Source: Prado023 sp049688395
GTDB taxonomy: Bacteria > Actinomycetota > Actinomycetes > S36-B12 > CAIYMF01
Reading direction: 5' to 3'
Assembly: GCA_049688395.1 (NCBI GenBank)
Contig: JBAVKQ010000127.1
Coordinates: 1 to 16,886, forward strand
Length of the DNA stretch: 16,886 nt
A program made the translations under genes and the position numbers. Below the pieces are notes generated by a model that saw nothing but the letters and a program-made list of their open reading frames with translations, did not search any database and was not told the DNA's origin. Within the stretch, counting starts at the first letter, position 1; every line of letters starts with the position of its first letter. Below, piece by piece: positions 7,107 through 14,223 of the stretch.

Positions 7107-10100
7107 ATGACCAGTTTCGCCCACCTGCACGTCGCCTCTGGCTACTCGCTGCGGTACGGGACGTCGCGACCCGAGGCGCTCGTGGCGCGGGCCGTGGAGT
7201 TGGGCCAGGACGCCCTGGCCCTGACCGACCGGGACGGGGCCTATGGGGCGGTGGCGTTCGCGCTGGCCGCCCGGGAGGCGGGCATCAGCCCGATCCTGGG
7301 CGTGGACCTGGCCGTGGCCCCATCCGCGCAGCCCGGGGGGTCACCGCCGGCCCGGCGAGTCCCCACGCCGGCGCGCGGCGGGATGGCGGTGGACCCGGGC
7401 AATCCCCGGGTGCTGCTGCTCGCTCGCGGTGCGACGGGCTGGGGCTCGCTGTGCCGGGTGATCTCGGCCGCGCACCTGACCGGGGAGCGGGGCCAGCCGC
7501 TGGTGACCCTGCCGATGCTCGGGGCGCACGCCGCGGGGCTCGTGGCCCTGCTCGGGCCGAACTCCGACGTCGGGCGCGCCCTGGCCCGCCGCAGGCCCGA
7601 CGAAGCAGAGCACCTGCTGTCCGGCTGGCGGGATGTCCTCGGTGCCGACGTGCACCTGGAGGTCGTGTCCCATCGCAGCAGCACGCGGGGAGACCGGCCG
7701 GCCCTGTCCAGCGCCTTCGCCGGTCGGATGCTCGGCTTCGCCAGTCGGATGGGCGTCCCCGCGGTGCTGACCAACGCTGTACGGCACCTGACCCCGGCGC
7801 AGGCCCCGGTCGCTGATGTGCTCGACGCGATTCGACGGCTGGTCCCACTGGATCCCCGACACCTGGACCGGACCAACGCCCAGGGCTACCTCAAGGACGG
7901 CGCCGAGATGCGGGTCGTCGCCCAAGAGATCGGTGCTGCGGCTGCGGTGGGGCGCGCGGGGGTGCAGCGGCTGCTGGCCGGCACCCGTGACCTGGCCGAC
8001 TCCTGCCGGCTGGATCCGACCGCCGACCTGGGCATCGGATCGGTACACGTCCCCGAGCTCGATGTGCTGTTCCCCGCTGGCGCCCCGGGCCTGGATCGGG
8101 AGCAGGTGCGCTCCGCGCCCTCCTCGGCACAGGCCCGGATGGCCGACCGGGTGCTGGCCAGCCGCTGCCAGTCCGAGCTCGATCGGAGGTTCACCACGCT
8201 GCGCACCCACCGGGCGGCCACCGAACGTCTCGAGGCGGAGCTGGCCACCATCGCCACCCTCGGCTACGGCGGCTACTTCCTGACCGTGGCCGAGGTCGTG
8301 GACCTCATCCGGGGTATGGGTGTGCGGGTAGCTGCGCGGGGTTCCGGCGCGGGCAGCCTGGTCAACCACCTGCTGGGCATCTCCGGGGTCAACCCGCTCG
8401 AGCACGGGCTGATCATGGAGCGATTCCTGTCCCCGCTGCGCCAGGCGCTGCCGGACATCGACATCGACGTGGAGTCCGCCCGCCGCACGGAGATCTACAC
8501 CCGCATCCTCGAGCGGTTCGGCGGCCAGCGCGCCGTGGCCGTGTCGATGATGGACACCTATCGGGTGCGCCACGCGATCCGGGACGTGGGTGCGGCGCTG
8601 GGCCTGCCGCCCGGCGAGATCGACGCCTTCGCCAAGGCCTTCCCGCACATCCGGGCCCGCGATGCCCGGGCGGCGCTGGTCGACCTGCCCGAACTGCGCA
8701 GCTCAGGCCTGGGCCGGCTGGCCGCCGGGGGCCGCCTCGACGGGTTCCTCGACCTGGTGGAGGCCCTCGACGGGCTGCCCCGGCATGTCGCACTGCATCC
8801 GTGCGGGGTGCTGCTCAGCGACGGTTCGCTGTTGGACCGCACCCCGGTGGAGGCCAGCTGGATGGGTTTCCCGATGAGCCAGTTCGACAAGGACGCCGTC
8901 GAGGAGCTGGGCTTCCTGAAGCTCGACGTCCTGGGCATCCGGATGCAGTCGGCGATGGCTCATGCCCTCAACGAGGTGGTCCGCGTCGGCGGGGAGCCGA
9001 TCGAACTCGACGAGGTCCCGCATGACGACCCGGCGACGTTCGCGATGATCCGCACCACCCACACGCTGGGCTGCTTCCAGATCGAGTCGCCCGGCCAGCG
9101 CGAGCTGATCGGCAAGTTCGCTCCGGAGACCTTCGACGACCTCATCATCGACATCTCGCTGTTCCGGCCCGGCCCGGTGAAGTCCGACATGGTCAACCCG
9201 TTCCTGCGGGCCCGCCAGGGCTGGTCGGCCGCCGACTACTTGCACCCGGACCTCGAGCCGGTGCTGGCCCAGACGTACGGGGTCGTGGTGTTCCACGAGC
9301 AGGTGATCGCGATGATCGCGGTGATCTCCGGCTGCTGTCTGGCCGAGGCCGACGAGTTGCGCCGGTCGATGGGCTCCCCGGAGGGTCAGGCCCAGGTGCG
9401 CGCCTGGTTCTATCCCCGGGCGCTGGACCGTGGCTACTGCCTCGAGGTGGTCGAAGGAGTCTGGGACGTCCTGCGCTCGTTCGCCTCGTTCGGCTTCTGC
9501 AAGGCGCACGCTGCGGCGTTCGCGCTGCCGACCTACCAGTCGGCCTGGTTGAAGGCCCACCACCCGGCAGCGTTCCTGTCCGGCGTGCTCACCCACGACC
9601 CCGGCATGTACCCCAAGCGCTTGATCCTCGACGACGCCCGCAACCTGGGCATCAGCATCCTGGGCCTGGACGTCAACCGATCGACCGAGGTGTACCGGGT
9701 CGAGCCCTGTCCGACCCCCGCAGCCCGACCTACTCTGCCCGGCCTGCCCGATGGCAGCGGGCAGGGGATCCGCATGCCGCTGACCGAGGTCAAGGGGATC
9801 TCGGCGGCCGAGGTGGAACGTGTCGTCGCCGGGCAGCCGTATGCCTCCCTGTCGGACTTCTGGGAACGAGCCGCAGTGGCCACCCCGGTCGTGGAGAACC
9901 TCGTGCTTGCCGGTGGGTTCGACGCGATCTACGGGATCAACCTGGCGACGGGCACCCGGTTGCGTGGGCAGGTCACTCGCCGGGACCTGCTGCTGGAGGT
10001 GGCCGACTGCGAACGCTTGGCACGCAGCACCCGTGCCCGTGCCGGAAGCACCCGTGCCGGTGGCGCCCGCAGCCGCCGGGGGGCCACACGTGCCGACCCG

Positions 10101-11084
10101 CGCGCCCAGCGGGCTGCGGTGGTCTGGGGGTCCGGCCGGGCCGCCGATGTGGGCGCAGACGCTCCGGGTCCCCGGCCAGGAGATGCCCTGGCCGGTCGCA
10201 CCGGTGTCGGGTCGGCGGGTCCCCCCGGCCTCGCCGACCCGGCTCTGGCAGCGGCGGCCCAGTCCCAGGCGCCGGCGGCCGTCGGGGTCAGCGAGGTGCA
10301 ACTGTCTCTCGATCTGCCCCTGCCGGGAGTCGGTCGTGCCAGTGGGTTGCCCGAGATGTCGGCGGGGGAGGGGGTGCGGGCCGAACTCGACGTCCTGGGC
10401 ATGGATGTCAGCGCGCACGTGCTGGACTTCTACCGACCGATGTTGCGCGACCTGGCCGTGGTGCCCGCCCGCGACCTGCTCGCCCAGCGCTCGGAGAGCC
10501 AGGTGTGGGTCGCCGGGGTGAAGGTCGCCACCCAGACCCCCCCGATCCGAACCGGCCGACGGGTGGTGTTCCTCACCTTGGACGATTCGACCGGACCGGT
10601 CGACGCGACCTTCTTCGAGGACGCCCAGGATCCCTACGCCAGCACGGTGTTCGCCGGCTGGCTGCTCATGGTCCGTGGGATCACCCGGCGGACCGGACCG
10701 CGCGGGCTGTCGATCCGGGCGACCGGGTGCTGGGACCTCGGAGTGGTCCATGGGATCTGGCAGGAGGGTGGCCGGGCTGCGGTGGCCGACTACATCGACT
10801 CCTTCCCTCGTGTCGACCTACGCCGCCGTCCAGCGCCGAAGACGGTGGACGTCCCGGTCGCCGCGGCGGACCAGACCCCGGCGGGGATCGGGCGGACGGC
10901 TGCTGGCGGGATGGGGCAGCGCCGCCGGGTGCTCGTGCATGCCAGCGGCTTCCGGCAGTCGCCCTACGCTGACGTCAAGCCGGCAGGCGAGGATCCCGCC
11001 GGGGTGCCGAAGCCGCCCCCCGAGGTGCGTACGAAGGCCCCGGGCCGGCTGTGGCATGCCAGCCCCGGCAGCAGCGGATGGTAG
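7107..11084 (+). CDS. dnaE2: Error-prone DNA polymerase III alpha subunit, DnaE2
   Basis: A 1325-residue C-family polymerase for damage bypass and induced mutagenesis. An N-terminal PHP domain starts with H6 and H8 (HLHVASGYS) and LALTDRDGAYG. The palm carries catalytic D450 and D452 (PDIDIDVE) and D607 (LKLDVLG). Then come the fingers, with HEQVIAMI and FGFCKAHAAAFALPTYQSAWLK, a helix-hairpin-helix region near residue 900, and an OB fold (about 1130-1220). The C-terminus ends in the DnaE2-type HASGFRQSPYADVKP and LWHASPGSSG. The protein is longer than I expect for DnaE2 (roughly 1020-1100) because of a Pro-rich insertion near 72-97, a low-complexity linker at about 970-1060 and a long tail. 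QLSLDL at 1065-1070 looks like a hexapeptide sliding-clamp motif. The start is 9 nt after the HEPN stop with a weak AGGG Shine-Dalgarno. Confidence 0.96.
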   Translation: MTSFAHLHVASGYSLRYGTSRPEALVARAVELGQDALALTDRDGAYGAVAFALAAREAGISPILGVDLAVAPSAQPGGSPPARRVPTPARGGMAVDPGNPRVLLLARGATGWGSLCRVISAAHLTGERGQPLVTLPMLGAHAAGLVALLGPNSDVGRALARRRPDEAEHLLSGWRDVLGADVHLEVVSHRSSTRGDRPALSSAFAGRMLGFASRMGVPAVLTNAVRHLTPAQAPVADVLDAIRRLVPLDPRHLDRTNAQGYLKDGAEMRVVAQEIGAAAAVGRAGVQRLLAGTRDLADSCRLDPTADLGIGSVHVPELDVLFPAGAPGLDREQVRSAPSSAQARMADRVLASRCQSELDRRFTTLRTHRAATERLEAELATIATLGYGGYFLTVAEVVDLIRGMGVRVAARGSGAGSLVNHLLGISGVNPLEHGLIMERFLSPLRQALPDIDIDVESARRTEIYTRILERFGGQRAVAVSMMDTYRVRHAIRDVGAALGLPPGEIDAFAKAFPHIRARDARAALVDLPELRSSGLGRLAAGGRLDGFLDLVEALDGLPRHVALHPCGVLLSDGSLLDRTPVEASWMGFPMSQFDKDAVEELGFLKLDVLGIRMQSAMAHALNEVVRVGGEPIELDEVPHDDPATFAMIRTTHTLGCFQIESPGQRELIGKFAPETFDDLIIDISLFRPGPVKSDMVNPFLRARQGWSAADYLHPDLEPVLAQTYGVVVFHEQVIAMIAVISGCCLAEADELRRSMGSPEGQAQVRAWFYPRALDRGYCLEVVEGVWDVLRSFASFGFCKAHAAAFALPTYQSAWLKAHHPAAFLSGVLTHDPGMYPKRLILDDARNLGISILGLDVNRSTEVYRVEPCPTPAARPTLPGLPDGSGQGIRMPLTEVKGISAAEVERVVAGQPYASLSDFWERAAVATPVVENLVLAGGFDAIYGINLATGTRLRGQVTRRDLLLEVADCERLARSTRARAGSTRAGGARSRRGATRADPRAQRAAVVWGSGRAADVGADAPGPRPGDALAGRTGVGSAGPPGLADPALAAAAQSQAPAAVGVSEVQLSLDLPLPGVGRASGLPEMSAGEGVRAELDVLGMDVSAHVLDFYRPMLRDLAVVPARDLLAQRSESQVWVAGVKVATQTPPIRTGRRVVFLTLDDSTGPVDATFFEDAQDPYASTVFAGWLLMVRGITRRTGPRGLSIRATGCWDLGVVHGIWQEGGRAAVADYIDSFPRVDLRRRPAPKTVDVPVAAADQTPAGIGRTAAGGMGQRRRVLVHASGFRQSPYADVKPAGEDPAGVPKPPPEVRTKAPGRLWHASPGSSGW

Positions 11085-11109
11085 GAATCCAGAGGAGGCA
11101 GACTGAGTA

Positions 11110-11223
11110 GTGCACAGAAGCCCTGAGCAGGCCCGACCTGAGCAGGCCCGACCTGAGCAGGCCCGACCTGAGCAGGGCCGAGTCACGGGGCACGGATTCG
11201 AGGAGGTGGTGCGTGAGTCGTAG
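11110..11223 (+). CDS. Possible 37-codon ORF built on PEQAR repeats
   Basis: A GTG start at 11110 follows an AGGAGG (11093-11098) by 11 nt, rather far. The ORF reads four tandem pentapeptides (PEQAR three times, then PEQGR) and stops with a TAG that overlaps the first codons of dinB by 11 nt, an arrangement that could couple translation. Third-position GC in the repeat is low compared with neighbours, so it may instead be an untranslated minisatellite spacer. No family recognised. Confidence 0.25.
   Translation: MHRSPEQARPEQARPEQARPEQGRVTGHGFEEVVRES
11122..11181. repeat. 15-bp tandem repeat, four units, between dnaE2 and dinB
   Basis: CCTGAGCAGGCCCGA occurs at 11122, 11137 and 11152 without change, and at 11167 with one substitution (C to G). 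Each unit contains the inverted repeat CCTG-AG-CAGG. Identity of the units points to recent expansion or recombination. Confidence 0.95.
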
Positions 11224-12481
11224 CCAGATCAACCGGCCGGATGCGCCCACCGGCCTGGGGGAGGACGACACGGGCTGTGCGATCCTGCACGTGGACATGG
11301 ATGCGTTCTTCGCCTCGGTGGAGGTCGCCCGCCGTCCGGAGTTGCGCGGCAAGGCAATGATCGTCGGCGGCGTGGGCAGCAGGGGAGTGGTGGTCGCGGC
11401 CACCTATGAGGCACGCAAGTACGGCATCCACTCGGCCATGCCGATGAGCCGGGCGTTGCGATTGGCCCCGGACATCATCGTGGTGCCCCCGGATCATTCC
11501 CACTACGCCGAGGTCTCCGCCTCGGTCATGGAGCTGTTCACCGCCATCACGCCCCTGGTGGAGCCGCTGGGCCTCGACGAGGCCTTCCTCGACGTCAGCG
11601 GCGCGCGGCGCACCCATGGCCCGCCCCGCCGGATCGCCGAGACGATCCGCGCCCAGGTGTACGACGAGCAGCGCATCACCTGCTCCGTCGGTGTCGCGTC
11701 CACCAAGTTCGTCGCCAAGCTGGCCTCCACCCAGTGCAAGCCCGATGGCCTGCTGGTGGTCCCCGCCGACCGGGTGATCGCCTTCCTGCACCCGATGCCG
11801 GTGGGCGCGATGTGGGGGGTCGGCCAGCGCACCGAGGAGCAACTGCACCGCCTGGGCCTGCGGACCGTGGCCGACCTGGCCGCAATCCCACGGGCCACCC
11901 TGATCCGTGCGCTCGGCCAGGCCTCCGGAGCCCACCTGGCCGACCTGGCCTGGGGTCGCGACCCACGCACCGTCAGCCTGCACGAGCGTGAGCGCAGCGT
12001 GGGCAATGAGGAGACGTTCGCCCGCGACGTCGACGATCCCGCGCTGATCGAGGCGGAGTTGCTGCGCCTGTCCGAGAAGGTCGGTGCCCGCATGCGACGG
12101 GCCGGGCTCTCGGGCAGCACGGTGTCGATCAAGGTCCGGTTCGCCGACTTCACCACCATCACCCGCACCCGCACCCGCAAGGTGCCCACCGACGTCAGCC
12201 GGGAGATCTTCCACGAGGCACGCACGCTGTATCGGGCGCTGCACCTGGACCGGGCCCGGATCCGGCTGGTCGGGGTGCGTATGGAGGGTGTGGTCCAGAC
12301 CGATGGGGTGCAGTCCCAGCTTGTCCTCGGGGCGCCGGAGCGCGGGTGGCGGGAGGCCGAGGAGGCCGTCGATCGGCTCGCCGATCGGTTCGGCCGCGGC
12401 AGCGTGCGCCCTGCACGTCTGCTGCCCGAACCCACGACCGAGCCCTCCGGCAGTGCGACGCAACCCGACCCCCCCGAGTAG
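11213..12481 (+). CDS. dinB: DNA polymerase IV (Y family), DinB
   Basis: A 422-residue translesion polymerase. AGGAGG (11201-11206) is 6 nt before the GTG start. The palm has HVDMDAFFASVE with catalytic D28 and the FF (32-33) steric-gate region, and LDEAFLDVS with D122 and E123. CSVGVASTKFVAKLASTQCKPDG, the helix-hairpin-helix (MWGVGQRTEEQLHRLGLRTVADLA) and the little-finger domain follow in normal order, all catalytic residues intact. QLVLG (Q369-G373) before the final helix may bind the sliding clamp. A 20-residue Pro/Ser tail ends the protein. It lies 128 nt after dnaE2 with no terminator between, so it is probably in the same SOS operon. Pol IV bypasses minor-groove lesions and extends mismatches; here it may stand in for ImuB. 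Confidence 0.96.
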   Translation: MSRSQINRPDAPTGLGEDDTGCAILHVDMDAFFASVEVARRPELRGKAMIVGGVGSRGVVVAATYEARKYGIHSAMPMSRALRLAPDIIVVPPDHSHYAEVSASVMELFTAITPLVEPLGLDEAFLDVSGARRTHGPPRRIAETIRAQVYDEQRITCSVGVASTKFVAKLASTQCKPDGLLVVPADRVIAFLHPMPVGAMWGVGQRTEEQLHRLGLRTVADLAAIPRATLIRALGQASGAHLADLAWGRDPRTVSLHERERSVGNEETFARDVDDPALIEAELLRLSEKVGARMRRAGLSGSTVSIKVRFADFTTITRTRTRKVPTDVSREIFHEARTLYRALHLDRARIRLVGVRMEGVVQTDGVQSQLVLGAPERGWREAEEAVDRLADRFGRGSVRPARLLPEPTTEPSGSATQPDPPE

Positions 12482-12486
12482 GTTGA

Positions 12487-12514
12487 CCGGGGGCAACCCG
12501 AGGTTGGCCCCCGG
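12487..12514 (+). terminator. Terminator hairpin after dinB
   Basis: CCGGGGGCAAC (12487-12497) pairs with GTTG-G-CCCCCGG (12503-12514), 11 bp with one bulged G and a 5-nt loop, starting 5 nt after the dinB stop. No strong T-tract. It marks the end of the translesion operon. Confidence 0.75.
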
Positions 12515-12566
12515 CATCGGTCGCCCACTCTGAGGAGACTGCTCGGGCCCGTATGCCGGCTCGGGT

Positions 12567-12594
12567 TTCCAATTCGGCCAACCCTGCATATCCT
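12567..12594 (+). promoter_or_regulatory. Candidate promoter for the DUF3040 gene
   Basis: TTCCAA, 16-nt spacer, TATCCT, within the 121 nt between the dinB terminator and the DUF3040 start. The region is locally AT-rich. The -35 match is weak. Confidence 0.35.
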
Positions 12595-12635
12595 GTGACG
12601 TATCCGCCGGACGCGACGGTAAGTAGGAGGTCACC

Positions 12636-13067
12636 GTGCCACTCTCGGACCACGAGCAGCGACTGCTCGAGCAGATGGAACGTGCCCTCTACGCAGAGGA
12701 CCCCAAGTTCGCGACGAGCATGCGCAACTCGCGCGGCTCAGCCAGTGACCGGCGCCGGGTCGCGGTCGGCATCGTGGCCCTCCTCGCAGGCTTGGGCCTG
12801 CTGATCGCCGGGGTCGCCTCCAAGTTCGTTCCCATCGGAGTCCTGGGTTTCCTGGCGATGCTCGGGGGTCTCTGGTTGGCCATCAATGCGTTCTCCGGCG
12901 CACAGCAGAAGCCGGACCCCGCCGCCCAGGGTGCAGCCCCGGGAGCAGGCGGCGGCCCGGGGCGGCCCACCGGCCGCACCCCGCGGCCCAAGCCCCGCTC
13001 GGGGGAGTCCCTGTCCGATCGCATGGAGGAGCGCTGGCGCAAGCGCCGCGAGACCGGCGACTTCTGA
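12636..13067 (+). CDS. DUF3040 small membrane protein
   Basis: A 143-residue actinobacterial protein of unknown function. AGGAGG (12625-12630) is 5 nt before the GTG start. The N-terminus MPLSDHEQRLLEQMERALYAEDPKFA is the DUF3040 signature. Two membrane helices follow (about 42-61 and 65-86), then a Pro/Gly/Ala-rich cytoplasmic tail ending in a basic, helical SLSDRMEERWRKRRE segment. The family is often found close to the division and cell-wall (dcw) cluster; the transglutaminase nearby fits such a neighbourhood. It seems to have its own promoter after the dinB terminator. Confidence 0.93.
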   Translation: MPLSDHEQRLLEQMERALYAEDPKFATSMRNSRGSASDRRRVAVGIVALLAGLGLLIAGVASKFVPIGVLGFLAMLGGLWLAINAFSGAQQKPDPAAQGAAPGAGGGPGRPTGRTPRPKPRSGESLSDRMEERWRKRRETGDF

Positions 13068-13104
13068 GCCTCTCCTGCCTGCCTGCCAGTCGGGTTCCCT
13101 CGGT

Positions 13105-13125
13105 CGGCCACGCCACAGCTGGCCG
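13105..13125. terminator. Hairpin between convergent DUF3040 and hydrolase genes
   Basis: CGGCCA (13105-13110) and TGGCCG (13120-13125) form a 6-bp stem with a 9-nt loop in the 118-bp gap where two genes converge. Modest strength, no T-tract. Confidence 0.3.
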
Positions 13126-13185
13126 CCCACCGCGTCATGGACGAGCCGAGTACTGGTGCGCGGGCGGCTGGCTGTGGTCCGGCGC

Positions 13186-13980
13186 CTACTTCGAGTGCGC
13201 CTCGATGAACTGCACCGAGCTGGCGAAGACCTTCTCCGCGTCGTAGTCCAGCGTCGCCACGTGGTACGAGCGGTCGAGGGTGACCTCCTCGATGGGGGAG
13301 CGCACCTCCGCGCGGATCAGCTCGGCATTGTTCGTGGCCAGTACGTGATCGGTGGCGGACAGCGCCAACTGCAGTGGTGCGCTCACCTTGGACAGCGCCG
13401 GCTTGAGGTGGCTGAAGCACGAGTTCAGCGCATCGGCGACCAGCACGACGGGGATCTTGTCGTAGCCGATCTCCGCCTTGCTCGGGTCGGCGATGTCACT
13501 GGCGACTCCCGGCAGGCTCTTGGTCAGGTACGGCAGGAACCGCTGCATCGGGGCGAGGTACTTCTGCCAGCTGGCCACGCCATCGGCCCGCACCCACGGG
13601 TTCACCAGCACCACACCGGCGACCTTGTCGGCCCGCTCGGCAGCTACGCGCAGCACCAGCGCGCCGCCGAAGGACTGGGCCATCAGGAAGACGGTGTCCG
13701 TGCGGGCAGTCATGTCCTCGAACGCGTCGTCCACGGCTCTCTCCAGGTCGACCAGCCGCTTGGTGTTGGCGTCCTCCCAGGTCGTGCCGTGGCCAGGCAG
13801 TCGGATCGCGTTGACGGTGAACCCGCGCTCGTTGAGGTAGCGCGCCCACGGCACGGTGCTGTCCGGGGAGCCGGTGAAGCCGTGCACCAGCACGACGCCG
13901 ATGCGGGCGTTGTCACCGGAACCCTGCGCCGCGAACGGCTCGCAGCCGGGCTTGACCTGATCCATCGTGTCCTGTGACAT
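13186..13980 (-). CDS. Alpha/beta hydrolase (carboxylesterase / monoacylglycerol-lipase type)
   Basis: A 264-residue enzyme. The start ATG at 13980 is preceded by GCAGG at close distance. An in-frame ATG further upstream (14118) has no family similarity before this point, and a second ATG (codon 6) is possible. VVLVHGFTGSP (29-39) supplies the oxyanion hole, AQSFGG (101-106) contains nucleophile S103, D211 lies in SATDHVLA, and H240 in DRSYHVATLDYD. The pattern and the RLPGHGTTWED segment resemble Est30-like esterases and bacterial monoglyceride lipases, which cleave short-chain esters or monoacylglycerols. The first glycine of the usual GxSxG is alanine here. No signal peptide, so cytoplasmic. 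It is monocistronic, 243 bp from the transglutaminase gene. Confidence 0.9.
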   Translation of the reverse strand: MSQDTMDQVKPGCEPFAAQGSGDNARIGVVLVHGFTGSPDSTVPWARYLNERGFTVNAIRLPGHGTTWEDANTKRLVDLERAVDDAFEDMTARTDTVFLMAQSFGGALVLRVAAERADKVAGVVLVNPWVRADGVASWQKYLAPMQRFLPYLTKSLPGVASDIADPSKAEIGYDKIPVVLVADALNSCFSHLKPALSKVSAPLQLALSATDHVLATNNAELIRAEVRSPIEEVTLDRSYHVATLDYDAEKVFASSVQFIEAHSK

Positions 13981-14032
13981 GGCACCTGCCTGTGATGTGG
14001 GGATTTCGCCTCGATCCGGGCAGATCGACGCC

Positions 14033-14047
14033 CGTCTAGGGTAGACG
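14033..14047. promoter_or_regulatory. Inverted repeat upstream of the hydrolase gene
   Basis: CGTCTA-GGG-TAGACG is a perfect 6-bp inverted repeat with a 3-bp centre, 53-67 bp before the hydrolase start. It could be an operator overlapping the promoter. No regulator is recognised. Confidence 0.35.
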
Positions 14048-14197
14048 CTGCTCCGTGGCGCCCGGGACCAGGCCCGCGGCGGCCGCCTGGGTCCAGTGGA
14101 CCGGCATGGGTTGCGCAATCGTCGACGTCGGCCGAGCCGGGCGTGGCGCCTCGGTGTCTGCGTCGCGGGAACGGCTCAGGTGCAGTGACGTGGCTCG

Positions 14198-14216
14198 GGA
14201 GCCGGCGAGCCGGCCC
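14198..14216 (-). terminator. GC-rich hairpin after the transglutaminase gene
   Basis: GCCGGC-GA-GCCGGC, 6-bp arms with flanking G and C runs, lies 8 nt beyond the transglutaminase stop (14224) in the direction of transcription. No T-tract, and GC-rich palindromes are common here, so only suggestive. Confidence 0.3.
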
Positions 14217-14223
14217 GGTGACG

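Noticed and set aside
8703..10751. 682-codon open frame antisense to dnaE2
   Set aside because: It lies fully inside dnaE2, whose domains and catalytic residues are clear. Long antisense frames are expected in GC-rich genes, and the product has no recognisable domain.
11122..11181. CRISPR-like array
   Set aside because: The 15-bp units are directly adjacent with no unique spacers, so this is a tandem minisatellite.
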